This document shows positions 26,996 to 36,315 of a stretch of DNA of 64,000 bases, one piece after another. The position numbers and the translations under genes were made by a program. Source of the DNA: TMED27 sp964350695 (lineage in GTDB: Bacteria > Pseudomonadota > Alphaproteobacteria > Micavibrionales > Micavibrionaceae); NCBI GenBank assembly GCA_964350695.1, contig CAYGKM010000002.1:129863-193862 (forward strand), given 5' to 3'. The notes under the pieces were generated by a model. It saw nothing but the letters and a program-made list of their open reading frames with translations. It had not been told where the DNA came from and searched no databases. The number at the start of each line of letters is the position of its first letter. Position 1 is the first letter of the stretch.

Positions 26996-27559
26996 ATGTC
27001 AGATACAGAAAAAAAAGGTTCAGCCAAGCCGGTAGAAAAAGATTCAGGGATGTTCAAGAAATCCCGCAGGGCGCGCGATGAGGCCTTAAAGGATGTTCTG
27101 ACCAAGGGTGAGGAAATCATCGCCGAGGCGTATATCTCCCGCGGGATATATTGGCAGACGATTGTGGTGCTTGTTGTGTCTGTGATACTGGGGCTTTATG
27201 TGTTTCCGCTTGGGGTGCTTCTCGCGGTGACGGGAATTTTGATGTTCATATATAACACGCTGCGCAAAGAGATTTTGATGCTCGTGATGACCAATAAGCG
27301 GCTTTTGATGCGCTATGGGATTTTGCAGATTGATGTTGTGGATATGCGTTTTGATAAGGTGGAGAGCATTGAGCTGGAGCGGATGCTGCCCGGTTATATG
27401 ATGGGATATGCGAATATCGTGATTTCAGGAACAGGGAACAGATATGTAACAATACCCTATGTCGGGAATGCGCGCAGATTTAGGCGGGCGTATAACGAGC
27501 TTGTTCTTGTGGACGAAGATGCGCCGCAAGAAGTTGTTGTGGTTGAGGATAAGAGTTAG
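26996..27559 (+). CDS. bacterial PH-domain membrane protein (second of two)
   Basis: A 187-residue protein with a charged N-terminus, two closely spaced membrane helices (about 48-90) and a bPH2 domain (LVMTNKRLLMRYGILQIDVV, VDMRFDKVESIELERMLPGY, ISGTGNRYVTIPYVGNARRF). It is a paralogue-like partner of the gene 9 bp upstream and almost surely in the same operon. No third family member adjoins. Its stop is 3 bp from the stop of the opposing acidic orphan. Confidence 0.78.
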   Translation: MSDTEKKGSAKPVEKDSGMFKKSRRARDEALKDVLTKGEEIIAEAYISRGIYWQTIVVLVVSVILGLYVFPLGVLLAVTGILMFIYNTLRKEILMLVMTNKRLLMRYGILQIDVVDMRFDKVESIELERMLPGYMMGYANIVISGTGNRYVTIPYVGNARRFRRAYNELVLVDEDAPQEVVVVEDKS

Positions 27560-27562
27560 GCG

Positions 27563-27949
27563 CTATTGACCAGGCTCTAGCGGCTTTGCCGTATCGCCTG
27601 AGTTTTCAAAAAACTCTTGCATTGAAGGGCTTGTTTCACATTCCGCCTGGAATTTATCTTTTACCATCTCGCAAAGTGCGCCTTTGTTTAGAATTCCTTC
27701 GTTTAAGATTGAATCGTCAGGCCTTTCTGCTTCGATGCGCGCTCTTGATGCTGCCATAAGTTCTTCCATCATCTCTGGTGAAAGGTTGTTTTCTAGTATG
27801 CTGCTTAGACCGCTTAGGCGTTCGCCTGTGGGGAGGGCGTCAAGCAGGTCGTTTAAGTTTCCTGTATCTACGCCTTCTGGGGTATCGGATGTTCTATCGC
27901 CTTCGTGGCGCTCATGAAAGTCGGGACTGTTTTCTGTAGAATTTTCCAT
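27563..27949 (-). CDS. hypothetical acidic protein
   Basis: A 128-residue, strongly acidic protein (MENSTENSPDFHERHEG start, LPTGERLSGLSSILENNLSP middle, two Cys at about 94 and 104). No signal peptide, membrane segment or family that I recognise. I start at ATG 27949, which has AGAGAG about 10 nt upstream, rather than 17 codons earlier. It is tail-to-tail with the PH-domain pair with a 3-bp gap and divergent from ilvD. An intact frame and a ribosome site support it as real. Confidence 0.55.
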   Translation of the reverse strand: MENSTENSPDFHERHEGDRTSDTPEGVDTGNLNDLLDALPTGERLSGLSSILENNLSPEMMEELMAASRARIEAERPDDSILNEGILNKGALCEMVKDKFQAECETSPSMQEFFENSGDTAKPLEPGQ

Positions 27950-28090
27950 TGTTACACACTCTCTAAATTTATTATGATCGTTTTTATTTTTATTAATCAT
28001 AAGCCATGGGGGGTTAAATTTTCGTTAATCTCCTCTTGTTTTTTATGTCGCGTTATTTCATTGTAAGCCCCTGAATTACAGGAGATTTCG

Positions 28091-29848
28091 ATGTTTAATA
28101 AAGACCGTGGCCATCCGAATGCTGATAAGGGCGAGTGGGATAAAAATAAGCTTGTGAGCCGTTATACGACTGTGGGGCCAGATTCTGCGCCGCACCGCGC
28201 GATGCTTCGGGCTATGGGTTTGACGGATGCGGATATTGCAAAGCCTTTGGTTGGCGTTGCGACGTGTTGGAACGAGGCGGCGCCTTGTAATATTAAGTTG
28301 GCGGATATTGCCCAAGATGTGAAAAAGGGTGTGAAGGCCGCAGGCGCGACGCCGCGTGAATTTACGACGATCACTGTGACAGACGGGATTGCGATGGGGC
28401 ATGAGGGGATGCGGTCTTCTTTGGCTTCGCGTGAAGTGATTGCGGACAGCGTTGAGCTGACGATGCGCGGGCATTGTTATGATGCACTTGTGGGCTTAGC
28501 GGGCTGTGACAAGTCTTTGCCGGGGATGATGATGATTATGGCGCGTTTGAATGTGCCGTCTGTGTTCCTTTATGGCGGGACGATTATGCCGGGGAAATAT
28601 AAGGATAAAGATGCGGATATTGTGACGGTATATGAGGCTGTGGGTGAGCATTCGGTCGGGAAGATTTCGGATGCTGATTTATATGCGTGTGAGTGCGGGG
28701 CTTTGCCGGGGGCAGGGGCGTGCGGCGGTCAGTTTACGGCCAATACGATGTCTTGTGTCGCCGAGGTTATGGGGTTGGCTGTGCCGGGTGCGAACGGTAT
28801 TCCTGCGATTGATGAAGCCAAGGGCGGCATGGCCGAGGTTTCTGGCGCGGTGGTTGTTGATTTGATTAAGAATGGCGGGCCGTTGCCGCGCGATTTGATT
28901 ACGCGTAAATCCTTGGAAAACGCCGCGGCGATTGTTGCAGCGACGGGCGGGAGCACGAACGCCGCGTTGCATTTGCCTGCGATTGCACATGAGGCGGGAA
29001 TCAAGTTTGATCTGTTTGATGTGGCGGCGGTGTTTAAGAAGACGCCGTATATTGCGAATTTGCGCCCCGGTGGGCAGTATCTGACCAAACATTTGCATGA
29101 TATTGGCGGGGTTGGTGTGATTATCAAAGAACTCTTGGATCACGGGCATTTACACGGCGATTGTATCACTGTGACGGGGAAGACATTGGCGGAGAATTAT
29201 GCCGATGTGACCTTGCCTGAGGGCCAAGACATTGTGTTCCCCGTTGAGAAGGCGATTTATCCGACGGGCGGCGTTGTGGGCCTTAAGGGTAATCTTGCGC
29301 CTGACGGGGCGATTGTGAAGATTGCGGGTATGAAGAACATTGTATTTGAAGGCCCTGCGCGCGTGTTTGATGGTGAGGATGCTTGTTACAAAGCGGTGTC
29401 TGATAAGGCGTATAAAGAGGGCGATGTGATTGTTCTTCGCTATGAGGGGCCGAAAGGCGGGCCGGGGATGAAAGAGATGCTTTCGACGACAGCCGCGCTT
29501 TACGGGCAGGGCATGGGCGAGAAGATCGCGCTGATTACCGATGGTCGTTTTTCGGGCGGGACACGCGGATTTTGTATTGGTCATGTAGGGCCTGAAGCCG
29601 CCGTTGGCGGACCCATTGCATTGGTGCAGGATGGCGATATGATCCGCATTGATGCCGAGAAAGGCACGATGGATGTGTTGGTGCCTGATGAGGAGCTTGC
29701 CAAGCGCAAAGCTGCGTGGAAACCGCGCGCGACGAATTATAACTCGGGCGCTTTGTGGAAATATGCGGATCAGGTTGGACCGGCGCGTTACGGGGCAGTG
29801 ACCCATCCTGGAGCGGAAGAAGAAACGCACACATTTGTTGACCTTTAG
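28091..29848 (+). CDS. ilvD: dihydroxy-acid dehydratase
   Basis: Converts 2,3-dihydroxy acids to 2-oxo acids in valine, isoleucine and pantothenate synthesis using an iron-sulfur cluster. The 585-residue protein has the three cluster cysteines in TCWNEAAPC, GCDKSLPGMMM and ACGGQFTANTMSC, the carbamylated-Lys region and the C-terminal GRFSGGTRGFCIGHVGPEAA. Length is normal. It stands alone, with AGGAG upstream of the ATG (tacaggagatttcg). Confidence 0.96.
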   Translation: MFNKDRGHPNADKGEWDKNKLVSRYTTVGPDSAPHRAMLRAMGLTDADIAKPLVGVATCWNEAAPCNIKLADIAQDVKKGVKAAGATPREFTTITVTDGIAMGHEGMRSSLASREVIADSVELTMRGHCYDALVGLAGCDKSLPGMMMIMARLNVPSVFLYGGTIMPGKYKDKDADIVTVYEAVGEHSVGKISDADLYACECGALPGAGACGGQFTANTMSCVAEVMGLAVPGANGIPAIDEAKGGMAEVSGAVVVDLIKNGGPLPRDLITRKSLENAAAIVAATGGSTNAALHLPAIAHEAGIKFDLFDVAAVFKKTPYIANLRPGGQYLTKHLHDIGGVGVIIKELLDHGHLHGDCITVTGKTLAENYADVTLPEGQDIVFPVEKAIYPTGGVVGLKGNLAPDGAIVKIAGMKNIVFEGPARVFDGEDACYKAVSDKAYKEGDVIVLRYEGPKGGPGMKEMLSTTAALYGQGMGEKIALITDGRFSGGTRGFCIGHVGPEAAVGGPIALVQDGDMIRIDAEKGTMDVLVPDEELAKRKAAWKPRATNYNSGALWKYADQVGPARYGAVTHPGAEEETHTFVDL

Positions 29849-29914
29849 GCATAAAAAAATATGTTAAGATATTAAGAGAACGATTCCTCTTACCCTTATC
29901 CGAGTTTTTTATTT

Positions 29915-31606
29915 ATGAAGCGTTGCGCTCCCCGATTTATATCTTTCAGGCTTTTGGCGGCAGTGTCTGTTTTGGCGGTGCCCTCTGCGGCTGCATTTGC
30001 GGTGACCAGTGAAGCGTTGCTTCAGAAGCCCGCCAGTGTGGAGCAGGCGTTGCAGATTACTTTGGGTACATCGAAGGTCGCGAAAAACAATTTAAAGTAC
30101 TCCAATGCGCTTCAGGCATTTTATGCTGAGCGAAATTATGAGCCATATTGGCTTCGCCGCTCCGCGCCATCGGGGGATGCCGAGGATTTGCTTGAGATTA
30201 TTGAAGAATCTTGGACGCATGGGCTGAACCCAAAGTCATATCATCTTGAAAATATTAAAGTGCTTTGGAATCAGAAGGATAAACAGAATCTCTCTGACTT
30301 GGATTTATTGCTCAGTGATGCGTATTTGCGTTTGGCACAAGATTTAACGGGAATTAGGGTTGATCCTTCGCCGCTTAAAAGTAGCAAGAGGTTCTGGCGG
30401 CAACCGATTGAAGCGCAAGTGCTTTTGGGGATGCTTGCGAAATCCGGGGATGTAGAGCGGCTTTTGAAATCATTAGAGCCGCAGGGCAAGACTTATGGGC
30501 GGCTGCGGCAAGAGCTTCAGGATTTGGTGCGGGACGCTCCCCCTGCGTATGAAAGCGTGCTCCCTATACGTATGAGCGGATCTTTGCGGCCGTATGAGAG
30601 TAGCAAGGTTGTGCCGGTGCTCCGGTATCGTTTGGGGCTGCCTGAAAACACGGTTGAGCCTTATGTGTATGATGATTCATTGGCGGCGGCGGTGATTAAG
30701 TTTCAGCGCGAAAACAGCCTTAAAGATGACGGCATTGTCGGCGGGCAGACGCTCAATATCTTGAATATTTCGAAAGAGCAGAAAATTCATCAGGTTATCG
30801 CTAATCTTGAGCGCTTGCGGTGGGTGGATGAAAACAAGCCGGATAAATTTGTGGTTGTGAATATTCCTTCTGCAACGCTTTGGGCGGTCGATAACGGGAA
30901 GGTCGAGTTCGAAATGCCGGTGATTGTTGGTCGTCAGAAACGCCCGACGAATATGTTTATCACTGAAATTGAAGGCGTGCGCTTTAACCCGAACTGGACT
31001 GTGCCGCCGACGATTAAGAAGGATGATATCTTGCCGAAGCTGCGGGAAAACCCTGATTATTTGTCTGAAAAAGGCATGGAGCTTATCGGCATGACCGAGG
31101 AAGGGCAGATGACGCTTGACCCCACTGTGATTGATTGGAGCACGATTACCGAGGCCGATCTTAAATACCTGCGCTTTGTGCAGGATGCGGGGGATAATAA
31201 CCCGCTCGGGCGGGTTCGGGTGCTTATGCCTAATCGCTATAATATCTATTTGCATGATACGAATGAAAAAAATTATTTCGACAAGGCGGGCCGCGCGGTA
31301 TCATCGGGGTGTGTGCGGATGAAGGACCCAGAGCGTATGGCGGCGTTTATTATGCGTAACCGCAGCACGTGGGAAGACGGTGATATGGAAGCGATGTTTG
31401 CGCAAGGCAAGACGCGTGATATCTCAATTGATACGCCGATCCCTGTTTATATGCTGTATTACACGGTGTGGATTAATCAGAATGGTGACCTTGTTTACGG
31501 CAATGATTTGTACGGTCACGATGAAAATTTAATTAAAATGTTATCAGAACTTGACGGAATCTTCATTCCCGTGAATAATACTGAAATGAGTAAGGTTGAT
31601 TTCTAA
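29915..31606 (+). CDS. L,D-transpeptidase, YcbB/LdtD type
   Basis: Makes 3-3 cross-links in peptidoglycan. A 563-residue protein with signal peptide (to about residue 29, AAFA), an N-terminal scaffold domain, a PG_binding_1 domain (VVPVLRYRLGLPENTVEPYV, then FQRENSLKDDGIVGGQT) and the YkuD domain whose catalytic motif is HDTNEKNYF...SSGCVRM with Cys466. Large insert and length match E. coli LdtD/YcbB rather than small Ldts. It lies next to a DUF882 peptidase as ycbB-ycbK do in E. coli. An LdtR-type regulator is encoded at 44.3 kb. I leave the symbol open because orthology was not tested. Confidence 0.92.
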   Translation: MKRCAPRFISFRLLAAVSVLAVPSAAAFAVTSEALLQKPASVEQALQITLGTSKVAKNNLKYSNALQAFYAERNYEPYWLRRSAPSGDAEDLLEIIEESWTHGLNPKSYHLENIKVLWNQKDKQNLSDLDLLLSDAYLRLAQDLTGIRVDPSPLKSSKRFWRQPIEAQVLLGMLAKSGDVERLLKSLEPQGKTYGRLRQELQDLVRDAPPAYESVLPIRMSGSLRPYESSKVVPVLRYRLGLPENTVEPYVYDDSLAAAVIKFQRENSLKDDGIVGGQTLNILNISKEQKIHQVIANLERLRWVDENKPDKFVVVNIPSATLWAVDNGKVEFEMPVIVGRQKRPTNMFITEIEGVRFNPNWTVPPTIKKDDILPKLRENPDYLSEKGMELIGMTEEGQMTLDPTVIDWSTITEADLKYLRFVQDAGDNNPLGRVRVLMPNRYNIYLHDTNEKNYFDKAGRAVSSGCVRMKDPERMAAFIMRNRSTWEDGDMEAMFAQGKTRDISIDTPIPVYMLYYTVWINQNGDLVYGNDLYGHDENLIKMLSELDGIFIPVNNTEMSKVDF

Positions 31607-31761
31607 TTAGAACAAGGTCTTGCTCATAATTCGAATATGAGGTGTCAAAAAAATTCTTATTTGGCTCTTTACTCATTAAAAATTTGTGGTACGACTCTTT
31701 GGCTGTGATTTAGCTAGTCTATAAATTTTAGTGTTGTCTTAATAAATTAAAGAAAATTGAT

Positions 31762-32358
31762 ATGTTTAAAAATTTAGAAACAAGTCTCTATGACGGTATG
31801 AAGAGCGGCATTGATCGCCGTGATGTATTGAAAATGGGCTTGGCGGGCGCGTTGGCTGCGGCGACGCCGATCTTGCTCTCAACTCCTTCGCAAGCTGCGA
31901 CCAATGCCAATGCATGGCGCGCGCGTTTTAAGCAGGCGCATACAGGCGAGACGTTTGACGGCGTATATCGCGTTGGGAATAAATATCTTCCTGAAGCGTT
32001 TGAGCGTTTGAACTATGTTTTGCGCGATCATCGCTCTGGCGAAGTGTTTCCGATGGATCCGCATGTTCTCGATATTCTGACGATGGTGCAGCGTAAAACA
32101 GGCCAGCGTGAGCCGATTAAGATTTACTCCGGCTACCGTAGCCCGAAGACAAATTCAGGTTTGCGCAAGAATAGCGGCGGCGTTGCAAGGAATTCATTCC
32201 ACATGTACGGCCAGGCGCTTGATATGCATATGGATAATTACAGCACATCTTCTTTGTACAAGATTGCCAAATCTTTGCGTGCCGGCGGCGTTGGGTATTA
32301 TCCGCGCAGCAAGTTCGTGCATGTTGATACGGGCACTGTGCGCAGCTGGAACGGCTAA
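31762..32358 (+). CDS. Tat-exported DUF882 (M15-like) peptidoglycan hydrolase
   Basis: A 198-residue protein with a twin-arginine signal (DRRDVLKMGLAGALAAA, cleavage near SQA, about residue 45). The body is a peptidase M15_3/DUF882 domain with zinc ligands in NSFHMYGQALDMHM (His, Asp) and FVHVDTG (His). E. coli MepK/YcbK of this family cleaves 3-3 cross-links, the bonds made by the neighbouring L,D-transpeptidase, so the pair likely builds and trims the same linkage. The Tat export route is as in E. coli YcbK. It has a 155-bp upstream spacer. Confidence 0.9.
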   Translation: MFKNLETSLYDGMKSGIDRRDVLKMGLAGALAAATPILLSTPSQAATNANAWRARFKQAHTGETFDGVYRVGNKYLPEAFERLNYVLRDHRSGEVFPMDPHVLDILTMVQRKTGQREPIKIYSGYRSPKTNSGLRKNSGGVARNSFHMYGQALDMHMDNYSTSSLYKIAKSLRAGGVGYYPRSKFVHVDTGTVRSWNG

Positions 32359-32517
32359 GTTTCCCCATCTTTTCAATCTGAGTGCGTTACTTCGCCCCTA
32401 AAACAGTGATGCTATTTGTTGGTGCTTGTACCTTCTCAGATTAAAAGCCTGAAAAAACTTTTATTCACTAAATCAATAAGATATTGTGCAGCCTTCTGAA
32501 ATCACAGGAGGCTGTTT

Positions 32518-33018
32518 TTGATTCTGATTGCTTTAGGGGCGAATTTGCCCAGCCGATATGGAAGCCCCGAAGAGACGATAAAGGCCGCTCTGGAGACGCT
32601 GAATAGGCTTGATGTGCAGGTGTTTAAGGCCTCCAGTGTCTGGCTTACTGCGCCTGTGCCTGTTTCAGACCAGCCTTACTACAGAAACGCTGTGGCGCGT
32701 GTATCGAGCGAATTGGACGCGTATAGACTGATGTCGCTTTTGCATGCGGTGGAGGAAGATTTCGGGCGTGTGAGGGCGGAGAAGAACGCGGCGCGGGTGC
32801 TTGATCTTGATTTACTGGCTTATAATGACGAAGTTTTTAGCGCTGAAGTGCTTGAGATTCCGCATCCGCGTATGCACACCAGATCCTTTGTGCTTGGGCC
32901 TTTGCAGGAGGTTGCACCTGCGTGGATTCACCCTGTTTTGGGGCTGTCTGTAGGGCAAATGATCGAGAGTTTACCGGCAGTGTGCAGAGCTGAGATTTCT
33001 AATCACAAGGCGGCGTAG
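32518..33018 (+). CDS. folK: 2-amino-4-hydroxy-6-hydroxymethyldihydropteridine diphosphokinase
   Basis: Pyrophosphorylates 6-hydroxymethyl-dihydropterin in folate synthesis. The 166-residue protein has ALGANLPSRYG, the substrate residues in PVSDQPYYRNAVA, DFGRVR and the signature RVLDLDLLAYND followed by IPHPRMHTRSFVLGPL. The start is a TTG at 32518: a full AGGAGG (32506-32511) stands 6 nt before it and no ATG or GTG fits the conserved N-terminus. folP begins 6 bp after the stop. Confidence 0.93.
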   Translation: MILIALGANLPSRYGSPEETIKAALETLNRLDVQVFKASSVWLTAPVPVSDQPYYRNAVARVSSELDAYRLMSLLHAVEEDFGRVRAEKNAARVLDLDLLAYNDEVFSAEVLEIPHPRMHTRSFVLGPLQEVAPAWIHPVLGLSVGQMIESLPAVCRAEISNHKAA

Positions 33019-33024
33019 CAATAA

Positions 33025-33882
33025 ATGACCCTTAAATGCACCAATGCTTCTATGCACAATAACAGCCCTTTTTGGCGCGGTCCGCATGTTATGGGGGTGG
33101 TGAATGTGACCCCCGATAGCTTTAGCGATGGCGGACAGTTTTTTAAAGCTGACAGGGCGGTAGAGCATGGCTTGGAGCTTTTAGATGAAGGTGCAAGCAT
33201 TTTGGACGTGGGCGGAGAATCGTCAAGGCCTGGAGCAGAAGTTGTTGAAATAGAAGAGGAAATTGCGCGCGTTGTTCCTGTGATAGAAGGACTGGCGGGC
33301 CATGCCAAATGGATCTCCGTGGATACGCGAAATGCGAAAACTATGCGTGCGGCGATTGAGGCGGGTGCGAATATTGTCAATGATATTAGCGGTTTAACGC
33401 ATGATATTGAGAGTGTTAAAGTTGTGGCGGAGGCAGGGGTGCATGTTTTTGTCATGCATATGCAGGGGACGCCGCAGACGATGCAGGAAAAACCACAATA
33501 TAACAATGTAGTAGATGAAATTTTTGAATACTTAAAGGAGCGTATCGCTTTTTGTGAGGCGAACCGTATCGAAAAAGAAAAGATCGTTTGTGACCCGGGT
33601 ATTGGGTTTGGTAAAACTGTGCAGGATAACCTGTTAATACTCAGAAATATAAGTAAATTTCAGGATTTAGGTGTGCCGATATTGCTGGGTACGAGCCGCA
33701 AGAGTTTTATCGGCAAAATCTCTGGGGGTGAACCGGAAAATGAGCGTCTAGGCGGGTCATTGTCGTCTGCGCTCTATGGAATATCGAAGGGCGTGCAAAT
33801 TGTGCGCGTCCATGATGTGAGGCAGCACGTACAGGCTTTTAAAATTTATAACGCGATTTTATCTGAAAAAGCGACGTCGTAA
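33025..33882 (+). CDS. folP: dihydropteroate synthase
   Basis: Joins hydroxymethyl-dihydropterin pyrophosphate with p-aminobenzoate. The 285-residue protein shows GVVNVTPDSFSDGGQF, the loop ILDVGGESSRPGA, SVDTRNAKTM, NDISGL, HMQGTPQTMQ, DPGIGFGKT, GTSRKSFIG and a terminal VRVHDV, all family signatures of sulfonamide-target DHPS. It is in an operon with folK. The last 37 bp overlap the 3' end of the opposing phosphatase gene. Confidence 0.95.
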   Translation: MTLKCTNASMHNNSPFWRGPHVMGVVNVTPDSFSDGGQFFKADRAVEHGLELLDEGASILDVGGESSRPGAEVVEIEEEIARVVPVIEGLAGHAKWISVDTRNAKTMRAAIEAGANIVNDISGLTHDIESVKVVAEAGVHVFVMHMQGTPQTMQEKPQYNNVVDEIFEYLKERIAFCEANRIEKEKIVCDPGIGFGKTVQDNLLILRNISKFQDLGVPILLGTSRKSFIGKISGGEPENERLGGSLSSALYGISKGVQIVRVHDVRQHVQAFKIYNAILSEKATS

Positions 33883-34490
33883 ATTGTTGAGCGTGTTTGG
33901 ATGAGTTTTTGTGTTTCGTTGCAAAAACGATAATCAAAAACCTCCCATGGGAATTTTGAATTTTGAGTATTGGGTTTGAATTCATATAAATGTGCGTTTT
34001 CGAATTTGCCGGGGGTGGTTACGCCGTGAATTTCACCGAAGGCGCGCATGACGCCGCCATGGCATACAATCAATACAGGATCATCTGACCCGTCTATAGC
34101 CCTTGATTTTGCTTGTTTGACCCGATCAAAGAACTCCTTTGGGGTTTCACCATTGGGGATTTCGGGCCAGCCATTGAATAATTCCACGCATTCATCATAA
34201 GGTGCGCCTTCCAGGTCGCCGGCGTGGATTTCTGCGAGGTCTTTGTCTTCGTGGGTTTTGACGTTTAACGTTTGATTGATAATCAGCGCCGTATCCCGCG
34301 CGCGGCAAAGGTGGCTGTGGTAAATCGCGGTGGGTTTTTTGATTAATGCGTTCACTGTGCGCTGCGCTTCAAAAGCTTGCTGACGGCCACGAAGCGTAAG
34401 CGGGGAGTCGATGCTGCCGGCCATAAGTCTTGCAGCGTTGGCTTCGGTCTCTCCGTGGCGGATCATGTAGAAGGGTTTTGCGGGGATCAT
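33846..34490 (-). CDS. histidine phosphatase family protein
   Basis: A 214-residue phosphoglycerate-mutase-like phosphatase: IRHGETEANAAR with the catalytic His, the glutamate region and a second His (VCHGGVMRAFGEIHG). Its Met overlaps the upstream aspartate dehydrogenase stop (ATGA), so it is the third gene of an operon. The substrate is unknown; cobC-type alpha-ribazole phosphatase is a possible alternative, but no cobalamin gene is nearby. The 3' end overlaps folP by 37 bp. Confidence 0.88.
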   Translation of the reverse strand: MIPAKPFYMIRHGETEANAARLMAGSIDSPLTLRGRQQAFEAQRTVNALIKKPTAIYHSHLCRARDTALIINQTLNVKTHEDKDLAEIHAGDLEGAPYDECVELFNGWPEIPNGETPKEFFDRVKQAKSRAIDGSDDPVLIVCHGGVMRAFGEIHGVTTPGKFENAHLYEFKPNTQNSKFPWEVFDYRFCNETQKLIQTRSTIYDVAFSDKIAL

Positions 34491-35275
34491 AAAATCACCA
34501 AGGCGTTGTTGATATCGCGCAAGACCGCAACGATGCTTTGCGCTGCAAGCATTGAACTCTTTGGGTTTGCGGGGTCTGGTTTATTTTCCACGCGGGCGCG
34601 CATTTGGCTATATTCACCTTCGATTGTGATTTCGTGGCTGTTGCCGATAGCGGCGGGATCAGCCCAGATTTCGACATGGGTGCTTTTCGCGCCTAGCCCA
34701 GCCAGAGATAATGTGGCGGCAACATTTACGTTTGCGGGGAAGCCTTTTGCGGCTTCAAAGGCGTTGCCTTCGAAGATTTTGGTTTTGATGCCGCTGGCTT
34801 CGATTTGATCCAAATCTATCCCCATTTTATCCACATATGGCGCGCCGATAAATCCGCGAGGGTGCTTGTTTGACGCGATCTTGCTGCTTTTTATGCCAAG
34901 TTCTTTCATTGATTTTACCCCGTCTATGCCGATTAAAGCGCCTGATGGAACGATTATGCGACTGTGGGTTGTTTTGTGGATATCCAGGATTTCAGGAAAC
35001 ATCAGCAAAGCGCAAGATGAGATCAGAACGAGGGTCTTTTGCTCTTTAAAGACGGCTTTTGAGAGTTCGGGGACGGCGGATGGCGGCAGGGCCTCGACGA
35101 TGATGTCGCAGGTTTTTGCGAGCTCTTCGAAGCTCATCAGCGGGATATCGAATTCTTTGTTTTCGCCGATATTGCTGGCGGCGACCCATTCAAGGCCGTC
35201 TAAGCCTTTTATAAGTGCGCGTCCGACAGCGCTACCGATAGCGCCCAATCCTGCGATGCCTATTTTTTGCGTCAT
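34487..35275 (-). CDS. aspartate dehydrogenase (NadX-like)
   Basis: A 262-residue Rossmann protein (IGIAGLGAIGSAVGRALI) with the aspartate dehydrogenase/DUF108 body: VEALPPSAV, IVPSGALIGIDGVKS, FPANVNVAATLSLAG and the catalytic His segment THVEIWADP. The enzyme oxidises L-aspartate to iminoaspartate with NAD(P), or works in reverse, and can feed quinolinate and NAD synthesis. nadA and nadC are not adjacent. It overlaps both operon neighbours by 4 bp (Ldh-type oxidoreductase upstream, phosphatase downstream), implying a joint pathway that I cannot name. Confidence 0.87.
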   Translation of the reverse strand: MTQKIGIAGLGAIGSAVGRALIKGLDGLEWVAASNIGENKEFDIPLMSFEELAKTCDIIVEALPPSAVPELSKAVFKEQKTLVLISSCALLMFPEILDIHKTTHSRIIVPSGALIGIDGVKSMKELGIKSSKIASNKHPRGFIGAPYVDKMGIDLDQIEASGIKTKIFEGNAFEAAKGFPANVNVAATLSLAGLGAKSTHVEIWADPAAIGNSHEITIEGEYSQMRARVENKPDPANPKSSMLAAQSIVAVLRDINNALVIL

Positions 35276-36264
35276 GCTGCCAATTCTTTCAGTTTTTCCA
35301 GTGTTTTATCGGCGATGTCAATTTGCCCTGATTTGAGGGTTTTTGCCAAGGCCTTTCCTGATCTTTCGCCCGGAAGGATTATGCCGTCACCCTCAAGCGG
35401 TGCGGCGGAGGATTTAATTGTTTGGAGCGCGGTTTCAATTTGGTTGTAAAATTCTGCGTTGCCGAATGATTTTGGGTTCATGGCGATGATGAAAAGCCCG
35501 TCATTATCAAACATTTCTTTTTTGATGGCTTTTGCACCGATGAGGGGGCCCGCGATAAGTTCAATCATGAGGCCAAGAGTGAAGCCTTTATATCCGTTCA
35601 TGGGCAAGATTGCCCCGTCATAGGCGTCTTTGGGGTCGGTTGAGGGCTGACCCGCCGCGTCGATCATTACGCCATGCGGAACAGGTTCATTTTTCTCTTT
35701 ATGCACCATGATTTTGCCGTAAGGATAGGCGGCGGTGGACAGATCGCCGATGAAATTCGTGCCCTTACCGGGGATGCAAACACCGATGGGGTTGGTGCCG
35801 ATCATGCGCTCGCGTCCATTTGGCGGGGCGACGAGGGCATCGGAATTACAGCCCATAATCGCGACAAGCCCGGCATCAGCAATGCGGCGCAGGTAATAGG
35901 CCATGGAGCCTGCGGAGGAGCTGTAGTCGCGGATGCCCGTAAAAGATATGCCGTTTTCGGCGGTTTTTTTAATCGCGGCATTGGTTGCCACCATGCCTGC
36001 GACAGGCCCTAATGCGCCGTTTGCGTTATAAATCGAGATTGAGGGGCTTTCGGTTTCAAGGGTGGCGGCTGTTTTTGGCGCGCCGCACTTTTCCAGAAGT
36101 TTAATGGTCTGGATGACGCGGACGATGCCGTGCGAGGATTTGCCTGAAAACTCGTTTTCAAGATAGTGATCGGCGGTGATTTCGGCGTCGCTTTGCGATA
36201 CGCCGGCTTTTTTGAGCGCGCTTAAACATAGGGTTTTCAACTCATCTGTGGAGATGTCGGTCAC
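35272..36264 (-). CDS. Ldh-family (malate/L-lactate/ureidoglycolate) NAD(P) oxidoreductase
   Basis: A 330-residue member of the LDH2 superfamily (YlbC/AllD/ComC type), not of the classical lactate dehydrogenases: FSGKSSHGIVRVIQ, GALGPVAGMVATNAAI, IRDYSSSAGSMAYYLRRIAD, GTNPIGVCIPG, NGYKGFTLGLMIELIAGPL. Family enzymes reduce or oxidise 2-hydroxy acids. The operon with an aspartate dehydrogenase suggests a 2-hydroxy or 2-imino C4 acid, but substrate assignment is inference. It is the first gene of the three and diverges from recO with 51 bp between starts. Confidence 0.88.
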   Translation of the reverse strand: MTDISTDELKTLCLSALKKAGVSQSDAEITADHYLENEFSGKSSHGIVRVIQTIKLLEKCGAPKTAATLETESPSISIYNANGALGPVAGMVATNAAIKKTAENGISFTGIRDYSSSAGSMAYYLRRIADAGLVAIMGCNSDALVAPPNGRERMIGTNPIGVCIPGKGTNFIGDLSTAAYPYGKIMVHKEKNEPVPHGVMIDAAGQPSTDPKDAYDGAILPMNGYKGFTLGLMIELIAGPLIGAKAIKKEMFDNDGLFIIAMNPKSFGNAEFYNQIETALQTIKSSAAPLEGDGIILPGERSGKALAKTLKSGQIDIADKTLEKLKELAA

Positions 36265-36315
36265 GATTTATTCCTGGCTCTCGCTATCTAGGGGTATCAC
36301 GGGTATTCTTTTCTC

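Noticed and set aside
32489..32514. Inverted repeat CAGCCT...AGGCTG followed by T run, before folK
   Set aside because: Its right arm is the AGGAGG ribosome site of folK and the T run holds the TTG start, so a terminator reading is less likely.
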